Counted from the stretch's first letter, positions 1 to 9,651 are shown. The stretch: 64,000 bases of DNA from Vreelandella songnenensis (GCF_003002925.1 NZ_PVTK01000001.1:558001-622000), one strand, 5' to 3'. Notes: a model not told the origin generated them from the letters alone. A program made the numbers and translations.

Positions 1-522
1 CAGCAGACCCGCTGGCCCCACGAACTTGTCCGGATTCCACCAGAACGACGGGCAGGACGTCGAGCAACAGGCGCACAGAATGCACTCGTACAGACCGTCA
101 AGCTTTTCACGGTCTTCGGGCGACTGCAGACGCTCGATGGCCGGCGCCGGGGTATCGTTTTGCAGGTACGGCTGAATACGCTCGTACTGCTTGTAGAAGA
201 TACCCATGTCCACGACCATGTCGCGGATGACCGGCAGGCCCGGCAGCGGACGCAGGGTCAGCTTGTTGTTTTTCACAACGTCTGACAGCGGCGTGATACA
301 GGCCAGACCATTCTTGCCGTTCATGTTCATGCCGTCAGAACCGCAAACGCCCTCGCGGCAGCTGCGACGAAACGCCAGACCGCTATCCTGCTCTTTCATC
401 AGGTGCAGAACATCCAGCACCATGACGTCGCGTCCCTTGGTATCGACCTGAAACTCCTGCATATAAGGTGCGGAGTCGGTTTCCGGATTATAACGGTATA
501 CGGATACCTGAAGATTGGACAT
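1..522 (-). CDS. sdhB: Succinate dehydrogenase iron-sulfur subunit (3' end outside window)
   Basis: Iron-sulfur subunit of complex II, which passes electrons from SdhA to quinone through three Fe-S clusters at the inner membrane. The visible 174 residues hold the [2Fe-2S] ligands in CREGVCGSDG (Cys55, Cys60, Asp63) with Cys75, and the start of the [4Fe-4S]/[3Fe-4S] region (Cys147, Cys150, Cys153, Cys157), spaced as in E. coli SdhB. The C-terminal 60 or so residues lie beyond the left edge. A GAGGGAG ribosome site precedes the ATG. It is the last gene of sdhCDAB, 27 bp after sdhA, so it is presumably cotranscribed. Truncated only by the window. Confidence 0.97.
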   Translation of the reverse strand, partial: MSNLQVSVYRYNPETDSAPYMQEFQVDTKGRDVMVLDVLHLMKEQDSGLAFRRSCREGVCGSDGMNMNGKNGLACITPLSDVVKNNKLTLRPLPGLPVIRDMVVDMGIFYKQYERIQPYLQNDTPAPAIERLQSPEDREKLDGLYECILCACCSTSCPSFWWNPDKFVGPAGLL

Positions 523-549
523 TGTAACTCCCTCTCGTCAATACGGAGC

Positions 550-2322
550 TTAGTAGGTACGAACCTTGGGTTCGAACGTATCAACTGTTTTCGGCTTGAA
601 GTTGACGTCGCGCTGCTTCAGCTCTTTGGTGAGCGGGAAGTAGAGCGAGTGCTTCAGCCAGTTGACGTCATCACGGTCTGGGTAGTCGTAACGCGAATGG
701 GCACCGCGGCTCTCTTTACGTTCAAGGGCGGCGATTGCCGTCGCTTCGGCCACTTCCATCAGGTTATCAAGTTCCAGCGCTTCTACACGGGCCGTGTTGA
801 AGGCGTTGGATTTGTCAGGCAGATGAGCGTTGGCAATACGACCGCGCAGGTCGGCAAGCTTTTGAACGCCTTCCACCATGTTCTTCTCTTCGCGGAATAC
901 ACCGAAAGAGGTCTGCATGATGTCCTGGAGTTCTGCTTTCAACGCAGGGATGCTCTCGCCACCTTCAGACTCGTTCCAACGAGTGATGCGCTTCATGGCG
1001 GATTCGATGTCAGACTCGGAGGCATCCAGATATTCGATGCCTTCGTTCAGCGCGCCTTCAATGAACATGCCGGCCGCACGTCCAAAGACCACCAGATCCA
1101 GCAAAGAGTTCCCGCCCAGGCGGTTGGCACCGTGTACCGATACGCACGCCGCTTCACCGCAGGCATACAGACCGTTGATGATCTGGTCGTTGCCGCTTTC
1201 GTCCTGGAGAATGGCCTGGCCATGAATATTGGTCGGAATACCGCCCATCATGTAGTGGCAGGTAGGTACGACCGGAATCGGATCTTTCGCCGGATCAACG
1301 TGGGCGAAGGTCTTGGAAAGCTCGACGATACCCGGCAGGCGTTTGCCCAGCACTTCTTCGCCCAGGTGATCGAGCTTCAGGAAGACGTGATCGCCCTTCT
1401 CGCCACAGCCGCGGCCTTCCAGAATTTCCATGACCATGGAGCGCGCTACAACGTCACGACCCGCCAGGTCTTTCGCGTTGGGCGCATAACGCTCCATGAA
1501 GCGTTCCCCATCCTTGTTGACCAGATAGCCGCCTTCACCGCGGCACCCTTCGGTCACAAGCGTCCCTGCACCGTAAATACCGGTCGGGTGGAACTGCCAC
1601 ATTTCCATGTCCTGCATCGGGAAGCCGGCGCGCAGCGCCATGCCGATACCGTCACCCGTATTGATCAAGGCATTGGTGGTCGATGCAAAGATACGGCCAG
1701 CACCGCCGGTCGCCAGTACGGTTGCCTTGGATTTAACGTGAACGACTTCGCCGGTTTCGATACACATGGCGATACAGCCCACCACGTCACCGCTGCCATT
1801 CTTCACCAGATCAACCGCGTACCACTCGTTCAAGAACGTCGTGTTGTTCTTCAGGTTGTTCTGGTAAAGCGTGTGCAGGAGAGCGTGGCCGGTACGGTCC
1901 GCTGCTGCACAGGTACGTGCTGCCTGGCCACCTTCGCCAAAGTTCTTGGACTGACCGCCAAACGGGCGCTGGTAAATACGGCCGTTATCAAAGCGCGAGA
2001 ACGGCAGTCCCATGTGCTCGAGTTCAAATACGGCTTTGGGGCCTTCAGAACACATGTACTCCGACGCGTCCTGGTCAGCGATATAGTCGCCGCCTTTAAC
2101 GGTGTCGTACATGTGCCAGCGCCAATCGTCTTGAGGGTCGGCGGAGGCGATAGCGCAGGTAATACCACCCTGAGCAGAAACGGTGTGGGAGCGTGTCGGG
2201 AACACTTTGGAAAGAACGGCTGTCTTCTTACCGGATTTGGCCAGCTCCAGAGCAGCGCGCAGGCCAGCGCCACCGCCACCAATGATAATGGCGTCAAACG
2301 TCAGGCTACGAAGGTTAGACAT
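550..2322 (-). CDS. sdhA: Succinate dehydrogenase flavoprotein subunit
   Basis: Catalytic subunit of complex II (590 aa, normal length), oxidising succinate to fumarate with covalent FAD. Visible are the N-terminal dinucleotide fold GGGGAG (15-20), the FAD-attachment histidine in [10 protein letters not shown] (His46), and the family's HPTGIYGAG and [15 protein letters not shown] segments. A GGGGAG ribosome site lies just upstream of the ATG, which sits 3 bp after the sdhD stop, so translation is probably coupled. Part of sdhCDAB, transcribed away from gltA. The opposite strand carries a long open frame that is only its shadow. Confidence 0.98.
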   Translation of the reverse strand: MSNLRSLTFDAIIIGGGGAGLRAALELAKSGKKTAVLSKVFPTRSHTVSAQGGITCAIASADPQDDWRWHMYDTVKGGDYIADQDASEYMCSEGPKAVFELEHMGLPFSRFDNGRIYQRPFGGQSKNFGEGGQAARTCAAADRTGHALLHTLYQNNLKNNTTFLNEWYAVDLVKNGSGDVVGCIAMCIETGEVVHVKSKATVLATGGAGRIFASTTNALINTGDGIGMALRAGFPMQDMEMWQFHPTGIYGAGTLVTEGCRGEGGYLVNKDGERFMERYAPNAKDLAGRDVVARSMVMEILEGRGCGEKGDHVFLKLDHLGEEVLGKRLPGIVELSKTFAHVDPAKDPIPVVPTCHYMMGGIPTNIHGQAILQDESGNDQIINGLYACGEAACVSVHGANRLGGNSLLDLVVFGRAAGMFIEGALNEGIEYLDASESDIESAMKRITRWNESEGGESIPALKAELQDIMQTSFGVFREEKNMVEGVQKLADLRGRIANAHLPDKSNAFNTARVEALELDNLMEVAEATAIAALERKESRGAHSRYDYPDRDDVNWLKHSLYFPLTKELKQRDVNFKPKTVDTFEPKVRTY

Positions 2323-2325
2323 GTA

Positions 2326-2673
2326 TCAAGCTCCCCACAGAATTTGAATGCCCCACACCAGATAGACGAAGATGGCCAGAATGATCAGCGTCTGGGCACC
2401 CACGCGCAGGCGAGTGGACTTGAGATAATCGGTAGTTACGGTCCACAGGCCAATCCAGGCGTGTGCTGCAATGGAGATAAATGCCAGCAGCGAGAAGATC
2501 CGCATCCACGTTTGGTTAAACAGGCCGCTCCAGGTGTAGTAGTCAAGGTCTGGGTTAAACAGCAGGTAGGCCACCATGAAAACCGTATATACGGCCAGCA
2601 CCACTGCAGACACGCGCTGCATCAGCCAGTCAGACAGCCCGCTGCGACCAAAACTTGTGATATTGGTTACCAT
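2326..2673 (-). CDS. sdhD: Succinate dehydrogenase membrane anchor subunit
   Basis: Small membrane anchor of complex II (115 aa) with three hydrophobic helices. His71 matches the SdhD heme b ligand of E. coli, and Asp82-Tyr83 in the TDY motif match the quinone-site residues. The start overlaps the end of sdhC by 7 bp and the stop is 3 bp from sdhA, typical of a tightly coupled operon. Identification rests on near-colinear similarity to E. coli SdhD, including the WIGLW and C-terminal WG segments. Confidence 0.95.
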   Translation of the reverse strand: MVTNITSFGRSGLSDWLMQRVSAVVLAVYTVFMVAYLLFNPDLDYYTWSGLFNQTWMRIFSLLAFISIAAHAWIGLWTVTTDYLKSTRLRVGAQTLIILAIFVYLVWGIQILWGA

Positions 2674-3044
2674 ACCCAGACTCCTGCCAGAATAATCAGA
2701 ACCGCACTGACCACTACCGTGATCTGCGCTTTTTGCACGCTTCCTTCCAGAGTCACACCAATGTCGGCGTCCATCAGCAGGTGCTTGATGCCTGCCACGA
2801 AATGGAACGCCAGAGCGGACAGCAGACCCCAGGCAACAAACTTGGCCAATAGGTTATTGGCAAGTGCGTTGCTGACTTCATCAAAGCCTGCCGGAGATGA
2901 CAGTGACTTGCCCAGCGCCCAAAAAGCGAACATCAGGCCAACGAACAGGATCACACCGGTAATACGGTGGGTGATCGACGTCAGCGCCGGAAGTGGGAAG
3001 TGTATCGTAGTTAGATCTAGATTTACGGGTCGTTTGCTATTCAC
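2667..3044 (-). CDS. sdhC: Succinate dehydrogenase cytochrome b556 subunit
   Basis: Large membrane anchor of complex II (125 aa, three transmembrane helices). The signature RPVNLDL and SITHRITG are present: Ser23 and Arg27 correspond to the quinone-site Ser27 and Arg31 of E. coli, and His81 in the AFHFVAGIKH segment to its heme ligand His84. The start codon is GTG, chosen because it gives the family N-terminus; the ribosome site is weak (GAGAG, rather far upstream). It is the first gene of sdhCDAB, transcribed divergently from gltA across about 500 bp. Confidence 0.95.
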   Translation of the reverse strand: MNSKRPVNLDLTTIHFPLPALTSITHRITGVILFVGLMFAFWALGKSLSSPAGFDEVSNALANNLLAKFVAWGLLSALAFHFVAGIKHLLMDADIGVTLEGSVQKAQITVVVSAVLIILAGVWVW

Positions 3045-3544
3045 GGCTTATACACACTCTCTTGGCCCGCTCTGCGACAGGTCGGGCATAGCCCGAGCGG
3101 GCAGTGGTTGCTGGAAGGGGCTCGGCCGTTTGCCAAGTCAAGCACGACCACCTACCTGCCGGTCGCGCGCCGAGGATTATAAGAACCTTCGCCCCTGCTG
3201 ACAAACCGAACTCGGACCTAACTCGACTATGGTGCAAAAAAAAGCGGCCAACCCGAGTCGATTTTGCGTTGCAGCATCGATATAGTGACAGAGGCTTGAT
3301 CGTTTTGTAAGCCTGTTAAGGAGTCGTCAAACCTCGAGCACTTCGCTACTATGATCAGTATCATCTATATACAAACATTATTCACAAAAATAATTTCTGC
3401 ATAACTTTGTTTGCATGCCCTACGCCTAGCGTTTTGCCTAATTGACAAAATGTCGCACGCTTCTATAGTGGGCAAGCCTTTTCGCCGGCGCGGTATGCGA
3501 AACAACGACTTTACGTCCCAACCCGAATCCGAAAGGAGGCCAGA
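3045..3544. other. Divergent control region between sdhC and gltA
   Basis: 500 bp without a gene, separating the two TCA operons. The gltA-proximal half is A+T-rich and contains a clear sigma-70 promoter for gltA (separate entry). I could not pick a single convincing sdhC promoter on the minus strand; the A+T-rich part around 3340-3400 is the likeliest place. Regulation by respiratory or carbon-source regulators is expected by analogy with E. coli but no operator was recognised. Confidence 0.6.
3442..3469 (+). promoter_or_regulatory. Sigma-70 promoter of gltA
   Basis: Perfect -35 TTGACA at 3442-3447, a 16-bp spacer and -10 TATAGT at 3464-3469. It lies about 75 bp upstream of the gltA ATG, which has a strong GAAAGGAGG ribosome site. 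Confidence 0.75.
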
Positions 3545-4831
3545 ATGGCTGACAGGAAAGCAACATTGACGGTAGACGGTCTTGATAAAACGATCGAACT
3601 ACCCATGTACTCCGGCACGCTTGGGCCAGACGTTATTGACGTTCGCGGCCTGGGAGCCGAAGGCCTGTTCACCTACGACCCCGGCTTCATGGCCACCTCT
3701 TCTTGCCAATCTGCCATCACTTATATCGATGGCGGCAAGGGCGTACTGCTGCACCGCGGCTACCCCATTGACCAACTGGCCAAAGAGTCCAACTTTGTAG
3801 AAATGAGCTACACGCTACTGTTTGGCGAACTGCCAACCGACGAGCAGTATGCAGACTTTGCGGCACGCATCCGTAATCACACGATGGTGCACGACCAGAT
3901 CAACAACTTCTTTAAAGGGTTTCGCCGCGACGCGCACCCGATGTCCATTCTGTGTGGCGTAGTCGGCGGCCTTGCGGCGTTCTACCATGACCACATGGAC
4001 ATCACAAAGGAAGAGGATCGCACGGTAAGTGCCATTCGCCTGATTGCGAAAATGCCCACGATTGCGGCCATGTCGTACAAGTACAACATCGGCCAGCCGT
4101 TCAACTATCCGCGCAATGACCTGAGCTATGCAGAGAACTTCCTCTACATGATGTTCAGCAACCCGTGCGAAGAGTACAAGATCAACCCGGTCTACGCGAA
4201 AGCCATGGATCGCATCTTCATGCTGCACGCCGACCATGAGCAGAATGCGTCCACCTCTACCGTACGCCTGGCAGGCTCTACCGGTGCCAACCCGTTTGCG
4301 TGCATCAGTGCCGGCATCGCCGCACTTTGGGGCCCGGCGCACGGTGGCGCCAACGAAGCCGTACTTGCCATGCTCGATGAAATCGGCGAAGACACGGAAG
4401 AGAACATCCAGCGCTTTGTCGATAAAGCCAAGGACAAGGACGACCCGTTCAAGCTGATGGGCTTTGGTCACCGCGTTTATCGTAACTTCGACCCGCGCGC
4501 CAAGGTAATGAAAGAGACCTGCGATGAAGTACTGGCCGAGCTTGGCCTGGCCGACGACCCGCAGCTCAAGATCGCCAAGCGTCTTGAACAGATTGCCCTG
4601 GAAGATGAATACTTCATTGAGCGCAAGCTTTACCCGAACGTGGATTTCTACTCGGGCATCATCCTTAAAGCCATGGGCATTCCCACCAACATGTTCACGG
4701 TCATCTTCGCCGTATCACGCACGATTGGCTGGATTTCCCACTGGAACGAAATGCTCAGCGAAAGCTACAAGATCGGTCGCCCGCGCCAGCTCTATACTGG
4801 CCACGACCAGCGCGACTACCCCAAGAAGTAA
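3545..4831 (+). CDS. gltA: Citrate synthase (type II, hexameric class)
   Basis: Condenses oxaloacetate and acetyl-CoA to citrate, the entry step of the TCA cycle. The 428-aa length and N-terminal domain fit the large Gram-negative enzymes that are usually inhibited by NADH. Catalytic residues are visible: His266 in [11 protein letters not shown], His309 in GFGHRVYR and Asp367 in PNVDFYSG. An AAAGGAGG ribosome site precedes the ATG. It faces away from sdhCDAB and ends at a strong terminator, so it is probably monocistronic. Confidence 0.98.
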   Translation: MADRKATLTVDGLDKTIELPMYSGTLGPDVIDVRGLGAEGLFTYDPGFMATSSCQSAITYIDGGKGVLLHRGYPIDQLAKESNFVEMSYTLLFGELPTDEQYADFAARIRNHTMVHDQINNFFKGFRRDAHPMSILCGVVGGLAAFYHDHMDITKEEDRTVSAIRLIAKMPTIAAMSYKYNIGQPFNYPRNDLSYAENFLYMMFSNPCEEYKINPVYAKAMDRIFMLHADHEQNASTSTVRLAGSTGANPFACISAGIAALWGPAHGGANEAVLAMLDEIGEDTEENIQRFVDKAKDKDDPFKLMGFGHRVYRNFDPRAKVMKETCDEVLAELGLADDPQLKIAKRLEQIALEDEYFIERKLYPNVDFYSGIILKAMGIPTNMFTVIFAVSRTIGWISHWNEMLSESYKIGRPRQLYTGHDQRDYPKK

Positions 4832-4874
4832 CCGCGCAACCGCGCTTTCCTTTCAAGAAAGCGCTTCGGTACCT

Positions 4875-4907
4875 AGAAAGGCCACCTACGGGTGGCCTTT
4901 CTGTTTT
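4875..4907 (+). terminator. Rho-independent terminator of gltA
   Basis: Perfect 12-bp inverted repeat (AGAAAGGCCACC / GGTGGCCTTTCT) around a TACG loop, followed by GTTTTA, 44 bp after the gltA stop. Confidence 0.9.
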
Positions 4908-5490
4908 ATAGCAAGTCACTTCTCCACCCGCCTTGCCCTGAAACGCCCAAGGCGTCACTGCTGCCCGCCAGACCGGAAGTTGGCCACCGGAAGGGGCGCT
5001 TACTCCAGCTCGCTGTACGCACGCTTCTGGGCCGCTATTGGCAAGTGGTCATGTCAGCCTGGAGTTGCCCGACACAGTAGACGAAAGCACACCAGAAAGC
5101 GGCATTAATACGGGTAATAATACTTGACATTTTTAGGTATTGGCTCAAAAAAAGGTTTTCCACACTATCTGTGGATAAGCTTGTTTATAACCACTACAAA
5201 ACGTCCCGCAATCGCCATGAACAGTGACCTAGCCTTAAATTGATCATTTTTTGATCGCTTTTAAGTCTTTGTTTTATAACAACTTAAGCTTAATTGAATA
5301 TTTTTTACGGCGGTAACAAGGAGTTGTGCACAACTCGGTGCGGATGATCAGCTAACGTGGACAAGTCAAGCAAAAATACGCCAAAAATAGGCAAATCACG
5401 CCATTTTTCAGGTAAGCAGAAAGGCAAAAACACAGCAAATGAAGAGACTCATTACTGTATCTAAAAGGTGGGGGAATATGACAAAAAAGA
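4908..5490. other. A+T-rich non-coding region with DnaA-box-like sites
   Basis: About 580 bp with no credible gene. Seen directly: a TTTTCCACA box at 5156-5164 and, 5 bp on, a perfect inverted TTATCCACA box at 5170-5178; two GATC sites inside a very A+T-rich stretch (about 5236-5309, with 13-mer-like GATC-plus-T-run units); and a perfect 16-bp palindrome GAGTTGTGCACAACTC at 5321-5336, each half of which is one base from a DnaA box. Another GATC follows at about 5346. The arrangement resembles an origin or DnaA-titration site, but no dnaA, gyrB or gid/mioC neighbours are present. Function is inference. Confidence 0.4.
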
Positions 5491-5566
5491 TGGCGTCCCA
5501 TAGGGGGTTCGAACCCCTGTTACCGCCGTGAAAGGGCGGTGTCCTGGACCACTAGACGAATGGGAC
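5491..5566 (-). tRNA. tRNA-Glu (anticodon TTC)
   Basis: A 76-nt cloverleaf folds on the minus strand with acceptor arms GTCCCAT/ATGGGAC, T-loop GGTTCGAACCC, anticodon stem ACCGCC/GGCGGT around CTTTCAC (anticodon TTC) and an encoded CCA. It is the second tRNA downstream of gltX. A T-rich run follows the CCA immediately (minus strand TCTTTTTTG), a plausible transcript end. Confidence 0.97.
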
Positions 5567-5621
5567 GGATCTACATCAAACAACGACATTGCGATCATCA
5601 CTGATGGATGATTCACAATAT

Positions 5622-5697
5622 TGGTGGAGCCTAGCGGGATCGAACCGCTGACCTCAACACTGCCAGTGTTGCGCTCTCCCAGCTGAGCTAAGGCCCC
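5622..5697 (-). tRNA. tRNA-Ala (anticodon GGC)
   Basis: A 76-nt cloverleaf on the minus strand with acceptor arms GGGGCCT/AGGCTCC, D-arm TAGCTCAGCTGGGAGAGC, anticodon stem CAACA/TGTTG around CTGGCAG (anticodon GGC), T-loop GGTTCGATCCC and encoded CCA. It lies 55 bp upstream of tRNA-Glu and is probably cotranscribed with it from its own promoter. Confidence 0.97.
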
Positions 5698-5719
5698 ACA
5701 TGTCCTGAAGACGGAGCGT

Positions 5720-5748
5720 ATAGTACTGATTACGCTTACCTTCGTCAA
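5720..5748 (-). promoter_or_regulatory. Promoter of the tRNA-Ala/tRNA-Glu unit
   Basis: On the minus strand, -35 TTGACG (5748-5743), a 17-bp spacer and -10 TACTAT (5725-5720), followed by a GC-rich discriminator (CGCTCCG), which is typical of stable-RNA promoters. The predicted start is about 15 nt before tRNA-Ala. Confidence 0.6.
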
Positions 5749-5815
5749 CCAGGAAAACGCCAAATTTGTAATCTCTACAGAAAATGGCGTTTCCCCAAGC
5801 TGCTACCTCTGAATC

Positions 5816-7294
5816 CTAGAGGTCGCGGTACTCTTTCTCAAAGCGCTTGAGCTGTTTCTTGGATACGCCGCCCAGTACTTCAATAGCGCTGCGCAGACGC
5901 GCGCGCGTCACATCTGACCCTAGAATCGCCATGGCATCCATGACGGAAGTGCTCGAGGTGCTTCCGGTAATCGCGATAAAGACGGGTGCCAGAAACGCCT
6001 TCATCTTGAGATCGAAGTGCGCCGCCAACGCCTTCACCTCTTCAAGCAGCGCCTCCTTGTGCCAGGCAGATACGGTTTCAAAGCGCCATACCAGGAATTG
6101 CAGCAGCTTCACGAGCTCTTCTTTCTCAAGTTTTACGCTTTCAAAATCACTCTCGCTCAGCGCCGGCAACCCTGAGAAAAAGTGCCCAGCCAGCGGCATT
6201 ACCTGTGAAAGCGTCTCTACACGAGGGCGCACCTGGGGCAGAATCTGCTTCACATAAGCATCATTGAACGCCCACTCGCGCAGCGCCTTGAGCAGCGCTT
6301 CATCGTCCAGATCTTCACGGATATAGACGCCGTTCAGCCAGGTCAGCTTCTCGAGATCGAATACCGGCCCACCCAGTGATACGCGCTGAATATCGAACTC
6401 CGCCATCATGTCGGCGAGGCTGAACTTCTCGCGCTCATCGGGCATCGACCAGCCCATGCGGCCAAGGTAGTTGGTCACCGCCTGGGGCAAGAACCCCATA
6501 CGGCGATAGTAGTTGATCGACGTGGGGTTCTTGCGTTTGGAGAGCTTGGACTTGTCGGGGTTACGCAACAGCGGCATGTGGCACAGCTCGGGCATTTCCC
6601 AGCCGAAATAGTCGTACAGCAACTGGTGCTTGGGCGCCGAGTTGATCCACTCTTCACCGCGCAATACGTGGGTGATTCCCATCAGGTGGTCATCCACCAC
6701 GTTCGCCAGATGATAAGTGGGCATGCCGTCAGACTTGAGCAGCACCTGAGCATCGATCTGCGCCCATTCGACTTCGATGGTGCCGCGCAGCATATCCTTC
6801 ACCACGCAGACGCCTTCACTGGGCACGTTCATGCGTACCACGTAGGGCCAGTTCTCCTGCTCGCGACGCGCTACCTCCGCTTCATCGAGCTTCAGATCAG
6901 CCGGCTTGAAGGCCAGTTGCAGGCCCGCTTCCTTGCGCGCTTCGCGCAGCTCATCAAGCTCTTCGGCAGTGCGATAGCATTTGAAGGCGTGCCCCGCATC
7001 CAGCAGCTCTTGCGCGTACTGGGCGTAAATGTCGCCACGTTCGCTCTGGCGGTAAGGGCCGTGGGGGCCACCTACGTCCGGGCCCTCATCCCACTCAAGC
7101 CCCAACCAGCGCAGCGAATCCAGAATCATCTGTTCGGACTCAGCCGTTGAGCGTACACGGTCCGTATCTTCGATACGCAGAATGAACTGCCCGCCATGCT
7201 GGCGCGCAAAACACAGATTGAACAGCGCAATATAAGCCGTACCGACGTGGGGGTCGCCCGTAGGAGAAGGGGCTATGCGAGTACGAACGGTCAT
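5816..7294 (-). CDS. gltX: Glutamate--tRNA ligase
   Basis: Charges tRNA-Glu with glutamate in the cytoplasm (492 aa, class I synthetase). The HIGH-type motif is HVGT (16-19) within [13 protein letters not shown], and the KMSKS-type motif is KLSKR (250-254). The start is set at the ATG before [12 protein letters not shown], which has an AAGGA ribosome site 8 nt upstream; a longer open frame to 7504 has no support. Its substrate tRNA-Glu lies just downstream, the same arrangement as in Pseudomonas. Confidence 0.97.
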   Translation of the reverse strand: MTVRTRIAPSPTGDPHVGTAYIALFNLCFARQHGGQFILRIEDTDRVRSTAESEQMILDSLRWLGLEWDEGPDVGGPHGPYRQSERGDIYAQYAQELLDAGHAFKCYRTAEELDELREARKEAGLQLAFKPADLKLDEAEVARREQENWPYVVRMNVPSEGVCVVKDMLRGTIEVEWAQIDAQVLLKSDGMPTYHLANVVDDHLMGITHVLRGEEWINSAPKHQLLYDYFGWEMPELCHMPLLRNPDKSKLSKRKNPTSINYYRRMGFLPQAVTNYLGRMGWSMPDEREKFSLADMMAEFDIQRVSLGGPVFDLEKLTWLNGVYIREDLDDEALLKALREWAFNDAYVKQILPQVRPRVETLSQVMPLAGHFFSGLPALSESDFESVKLEKEELVKLLQFLVWRFETVSAWHKEALLEEVKALAAHFDLKMKAFLAPVFIAITGSTSSTSVMDAMAILGSDVTRARLRSAIEVLGGVSKKQLKRFEKEYRDL

Positions 7295-7459
7295 AGAGAC
7301 ATCCTTATAGCAAGAAAGCGTAGCGATATTATACCTGCCCTGCGTACAACCAACAGCGTGATGAAGGGAACGACTTGCGTATAAAACCGTCAAAGTAAAC
7401 GTAATAAGGTTATAGATTTCAAGATGCGCGGTCTTGCACAATCGCTTAGTATTGTGCTG

Positions 7460-7534
7460 TCGCCAAAATTGGCGATTGTGCATGAAAAAGCAACTGAAAT
7501 GCACTTAGTATGCTGGAAACGCCGCAAGTGCGGC
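7460..7534 (+). promoter_or_regulatory. Two inverted repeats upstream of the XRE regulator
   Basis: TCGCCAA-AA-TTGGCGA at 7460-7475 and GCCGCA-AG-TGCGGC at 7521-7534, 7+2+7 and 6+2+6 arrangements 46-121 bp before the regulator's ATG. A second, wider repeat (CAATCGC at 7439-7445 / GCGATTG at 7473-7479) encloses the first. These fit operators for a dimeric XRE-type repressor, possibly autoregulation. Inference. Confidence 0.4.
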
Positions 7535-7580
7535 AAAGTAAACTTAACGAGTTGACAATGCTCATTAATAGGAAATCGAA

Positions 7581-8105
7581 ATGGAATCGCTAGGCTCACG
7601 TATCAAGCAATTGCGGCTGAGGGCCAAGCTCAACAAGGCTGCTCTGGCGCGTAAGGTGGGTGTGTCTGATGTCACCATTTCTTACTGGGAGTCAGGAGCT
7701 ATCAAGCAAATCGGCCACGAGCGCTTGGTTGCGCTTGCCGAAGCGCTGGACTGCTCACTCGCTACCCTGTTGGAAGGTGATACCGCCCCTCAGTTATTGA
7801 CGTTGACTCATACTGGCCCTCTCCCCTGGGAACAGGTGCAGGCAACGACGATTACCGTTCCGCACTACCTGTCTTTGAATATCGACTGGAAAGCTCCGTG
7901 CGTCATGGCTACCCCCGGCCCTGATACGGACTTTGCACCGGTTGCGGCCAATGATTTGTTGCTCCTTGGCCCAACGCACGTGTTTCATAAAGCAGGGCAT
8001 TATCTTATCCAGCGTGATGAGCGCTTTGTGCTCGAGCATTTTACCAAAGCACCCGCTGATACAGCCATTCATGCCGTACTGCTTGCCCACTGGCGTTCTG
8101 TCTAA
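7581..8105 (+). CDS. XRE-family transcriptional regulator with C-terminal S24-like domain
   Basis: 174-aa predicted DNA-binding protein. Residues 4-65 form a Cro/CI-type helix-turn-helix (SRIKQLRLRAKLNKAALA...VSDVTISYWESG, then a DCSLATLLEG tail), and residues 90-174 resemble the compact beta-rich C-terminal dimerisation domain of phage-repressor-like regulators; I see no clear Ser-Lys autoprotease pair. Transcribed divergently from gltX, with inverted repeats in between, and convergent with the lipoprotein gene (20 bp apart). No phage genes adjoin it, so it may be a domesticated repressor. Target genes unknown. Confidence 0.75.
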   Translation: MESLGSRIKQLRLRAKLNKAALARKVGVSDVTISYWESGAIKQIGHERLVALAEALDCSLATLLEGDTAPQLLTLTHTGPLPWEQVQATTITVPHYLSLNIDWKAPCVMATPGPDTDFAPVAANDLLLLGPTHVFHKAGHYLIQRDERFVLEHFTKAPADTAIHAVLLAHWRSV

Positions 8106-8125
8106 AGCATCTCCCCCCTAGCTTT

Positions 8126-8692
8126 TCAATTAACCTCCACCTGGTCACGTGTTCGTCTTGGCTCATCCCCCACCAAGAAACGGCGTGAGTAGGTGGCTAC
8201 CTGACCTAAACCATGGCGGGATTGGCTAACCAGCTCTCCCGCCAGATATTCACCTTTTGGGCCAATGCGCGCGCGCACTGTATCTGGCTGAACGCTTGAT
8301 TCAGAAAGCTGTACGCGCACGATATAGCCTCCATCCGGCAATCCGCTTCCCGAACCAAAAGGCCCGGCACTGAATTGGCCATCATTGACGGCCGTGCGTG
8401 ACTGCCAACGAACGCGGCTTAGCTCACGCTCAACGGTTACCTGTACCTGCGCGCTATCCGGTAGATTGGTTTGCCCTTGCACGACCAGTCGGCGATCACT
8501 TCTAAGCGATACCGACGTGGTGATTGCCACGTTTAATGGCTCGAGCTGCTCTCCTGCCGGGGGCTCGACAGGAATCGGCTGCTCACTCCGTGTAGATGGC
8601 TCGCGCGCAGGCTCGTCTTCCGGCCCACCACATCCCGCTATCACGACCATGGATAACAGTACCAGGCCAAGGCCTGCTTGTAGCTTATGCAT
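8126..8692 (-). CDS. Predicted lipoprotein of unknown function
   Basis: 188 aa with a signal sequence and lipobox VIAGC (lipidated Cys21), followed by a Pro/Glu/Arg-rich linker (about 25-52) and a C-terminal domain of alternating hydrophobic strands (about 53-170) that could be an Ig-like or carboxypeptidase-regulatory-like beta-sandwich (RLVVQGQTNLPDSAQVQVTV-type start). No family recognised. It would be anchored in the inner or outer membrane on the periplasmic side. It stands alone between the XRE regulator (convergent) and the nitroreductase gene. Confidence 0.7.
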   Translation of the reverse strand: MHKLQAGLGLVLLSMVVIAGCGGPEDEPAREPSTRSEQPIPVEPPAGEQLEPLNVAITTSVSLRSDRRLVVQGQTNLPDSAQVQVTVERELSRVRWQSRTAVNDGQFSAGPFGSGSGLPDGGYIVRVQLSESSVQPDTVRARIGPKGEYLAGELVSQSRHGLGQVATYSRRFLVGDEPRRTRDQVEVN

Positions 8693-8818
8693 GATGCTTC
8701 CTCGACAACGGCGGCTTACAGGTTATCACTGTCGTCTCAAGACCACAGTGAATTAGACCGCTTCCGACGTAAATGATGTCAAGACAGACGTGATAGCAGG
8801 CGGCGCGTGCCTTGAGGC

Positions 8819-9550
8819 TTACTTCATTTCAAAACCGCGTTCGATCAGAAAGTCACGCATATGCGGGCGCAACTTGTTATCAAACAGCGGCGTGAGGTTA
8901 TGCGACCAGTCGGAATCTTTATTGCCACTGCTGCGCGACTGGTAGTACGTCTGCATGGTGGCATCAAAGTCTTCAACCAGCGCCGGGTCGGCGGTGTAGT
9001 AATCTTCCTTGAGCACGGCTTCAACTGGCAGGCGCGGCTTGACCTCAGGGTCATGATCCGGGTATCCAAGGCACATCCCAAATACGGGATAGACATGCTC
9101 GGGTAGCTTTAGCAGATCACTGATCGCCTGCGGATTATTACGGATGCCGCCGATGTAGCAGATACCCAGGCCTTCTGATTCCGCCGCGGTGGCTACGTTC
9201 TGCCCCATCAGCGCTACATCTACCGTTGCCACCAGCAGTTGCTCGGTCATGCCCCGCACGACCTTGGCGCCAGTGCGTTCAGACGCCTCCGTAGGACGCT
9301 TCATATCCGCACAGAAGACCAGAAAGTCTGCGCAGCTTGCGATGTAATCCTGCCCACCTGCCAGCTCGGCGATCTTCTCGCGATTGGCCTGATTCTTCAC
9401 ATGGATAACCGTATAAGCCTGAACATGGCTTGAGGTGGCCGCGCCCTGGCCTGCCTGAATCAATTCGACGAGAAGCTCCCGAGCAATGGGACGATCTGTG
9501 AACTTGCGAATGGAACGGTGGGATTTCATCAGGTTGATAACGTCGTTCAT
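8819..9550 (-). CDS. NfsA-type NADPH-dependent nitroreductase
   Basis: Flavin (FMN) oxidoreductase of the nitroreductase superfamily, 243 aa, likely reducing nitroaromatics or quinones with NADPH in two-electron steps. The FMN-binding start SHRSIRKF (10-17), the AATSSHVQAY stretch and GLGICYIGGIRNN match the NfsA/FRP subgroup. The start at 9550 is preferred because GCGAGGTATC places a ribosome site before that ATG; the frame is open for 15 further codons. Physiological substrate not deducible from context. Confidence 0.85.
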   Translation of the reverse strand: MNDVINLMKSHRSIRKFTDRPIARELLVELIQAGQGAATSSHVQAYTVIHVKNQANREKIAELAGGQDYIASCADFLVFCADMKRPTEASERTGAKVVRGMTEQLLVATVDVALMGQNVATAAESEGLGICYIGGIRNNPQAISDLLKLPEHVYPVFGMCLGYPDHDPEVKPRLPVEAVLKEDYYTADPALVEDFDATMQTYYQSRSSGNKDSDWSHNLTPLFDNKLRPHMRDFLIERGFEMK

Positions 9551-9651
9551 GATACCTCGCTTACGAAGAGCGGCTTTAAATTCGGCGCCCGCCATGACGT
9601 CGCGGCGCCGCGTGAGTACTCACCTAATGAGGGCAGCGCTTTAAAATACAA

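Noticed and set aside
403-3201. A 932-codon open frame on the plus strand across sdhABCD.
   Set aside because: It is antisense to four well-supported succinate dehydrogenase genes, has no family features and no ribosome site; a GC-driven shadow.
7581-8105. The XRE gene as evidence of a prophage.
   Set aside because: No phage genes flank it; neighbours are ordinary chromosomal genes.
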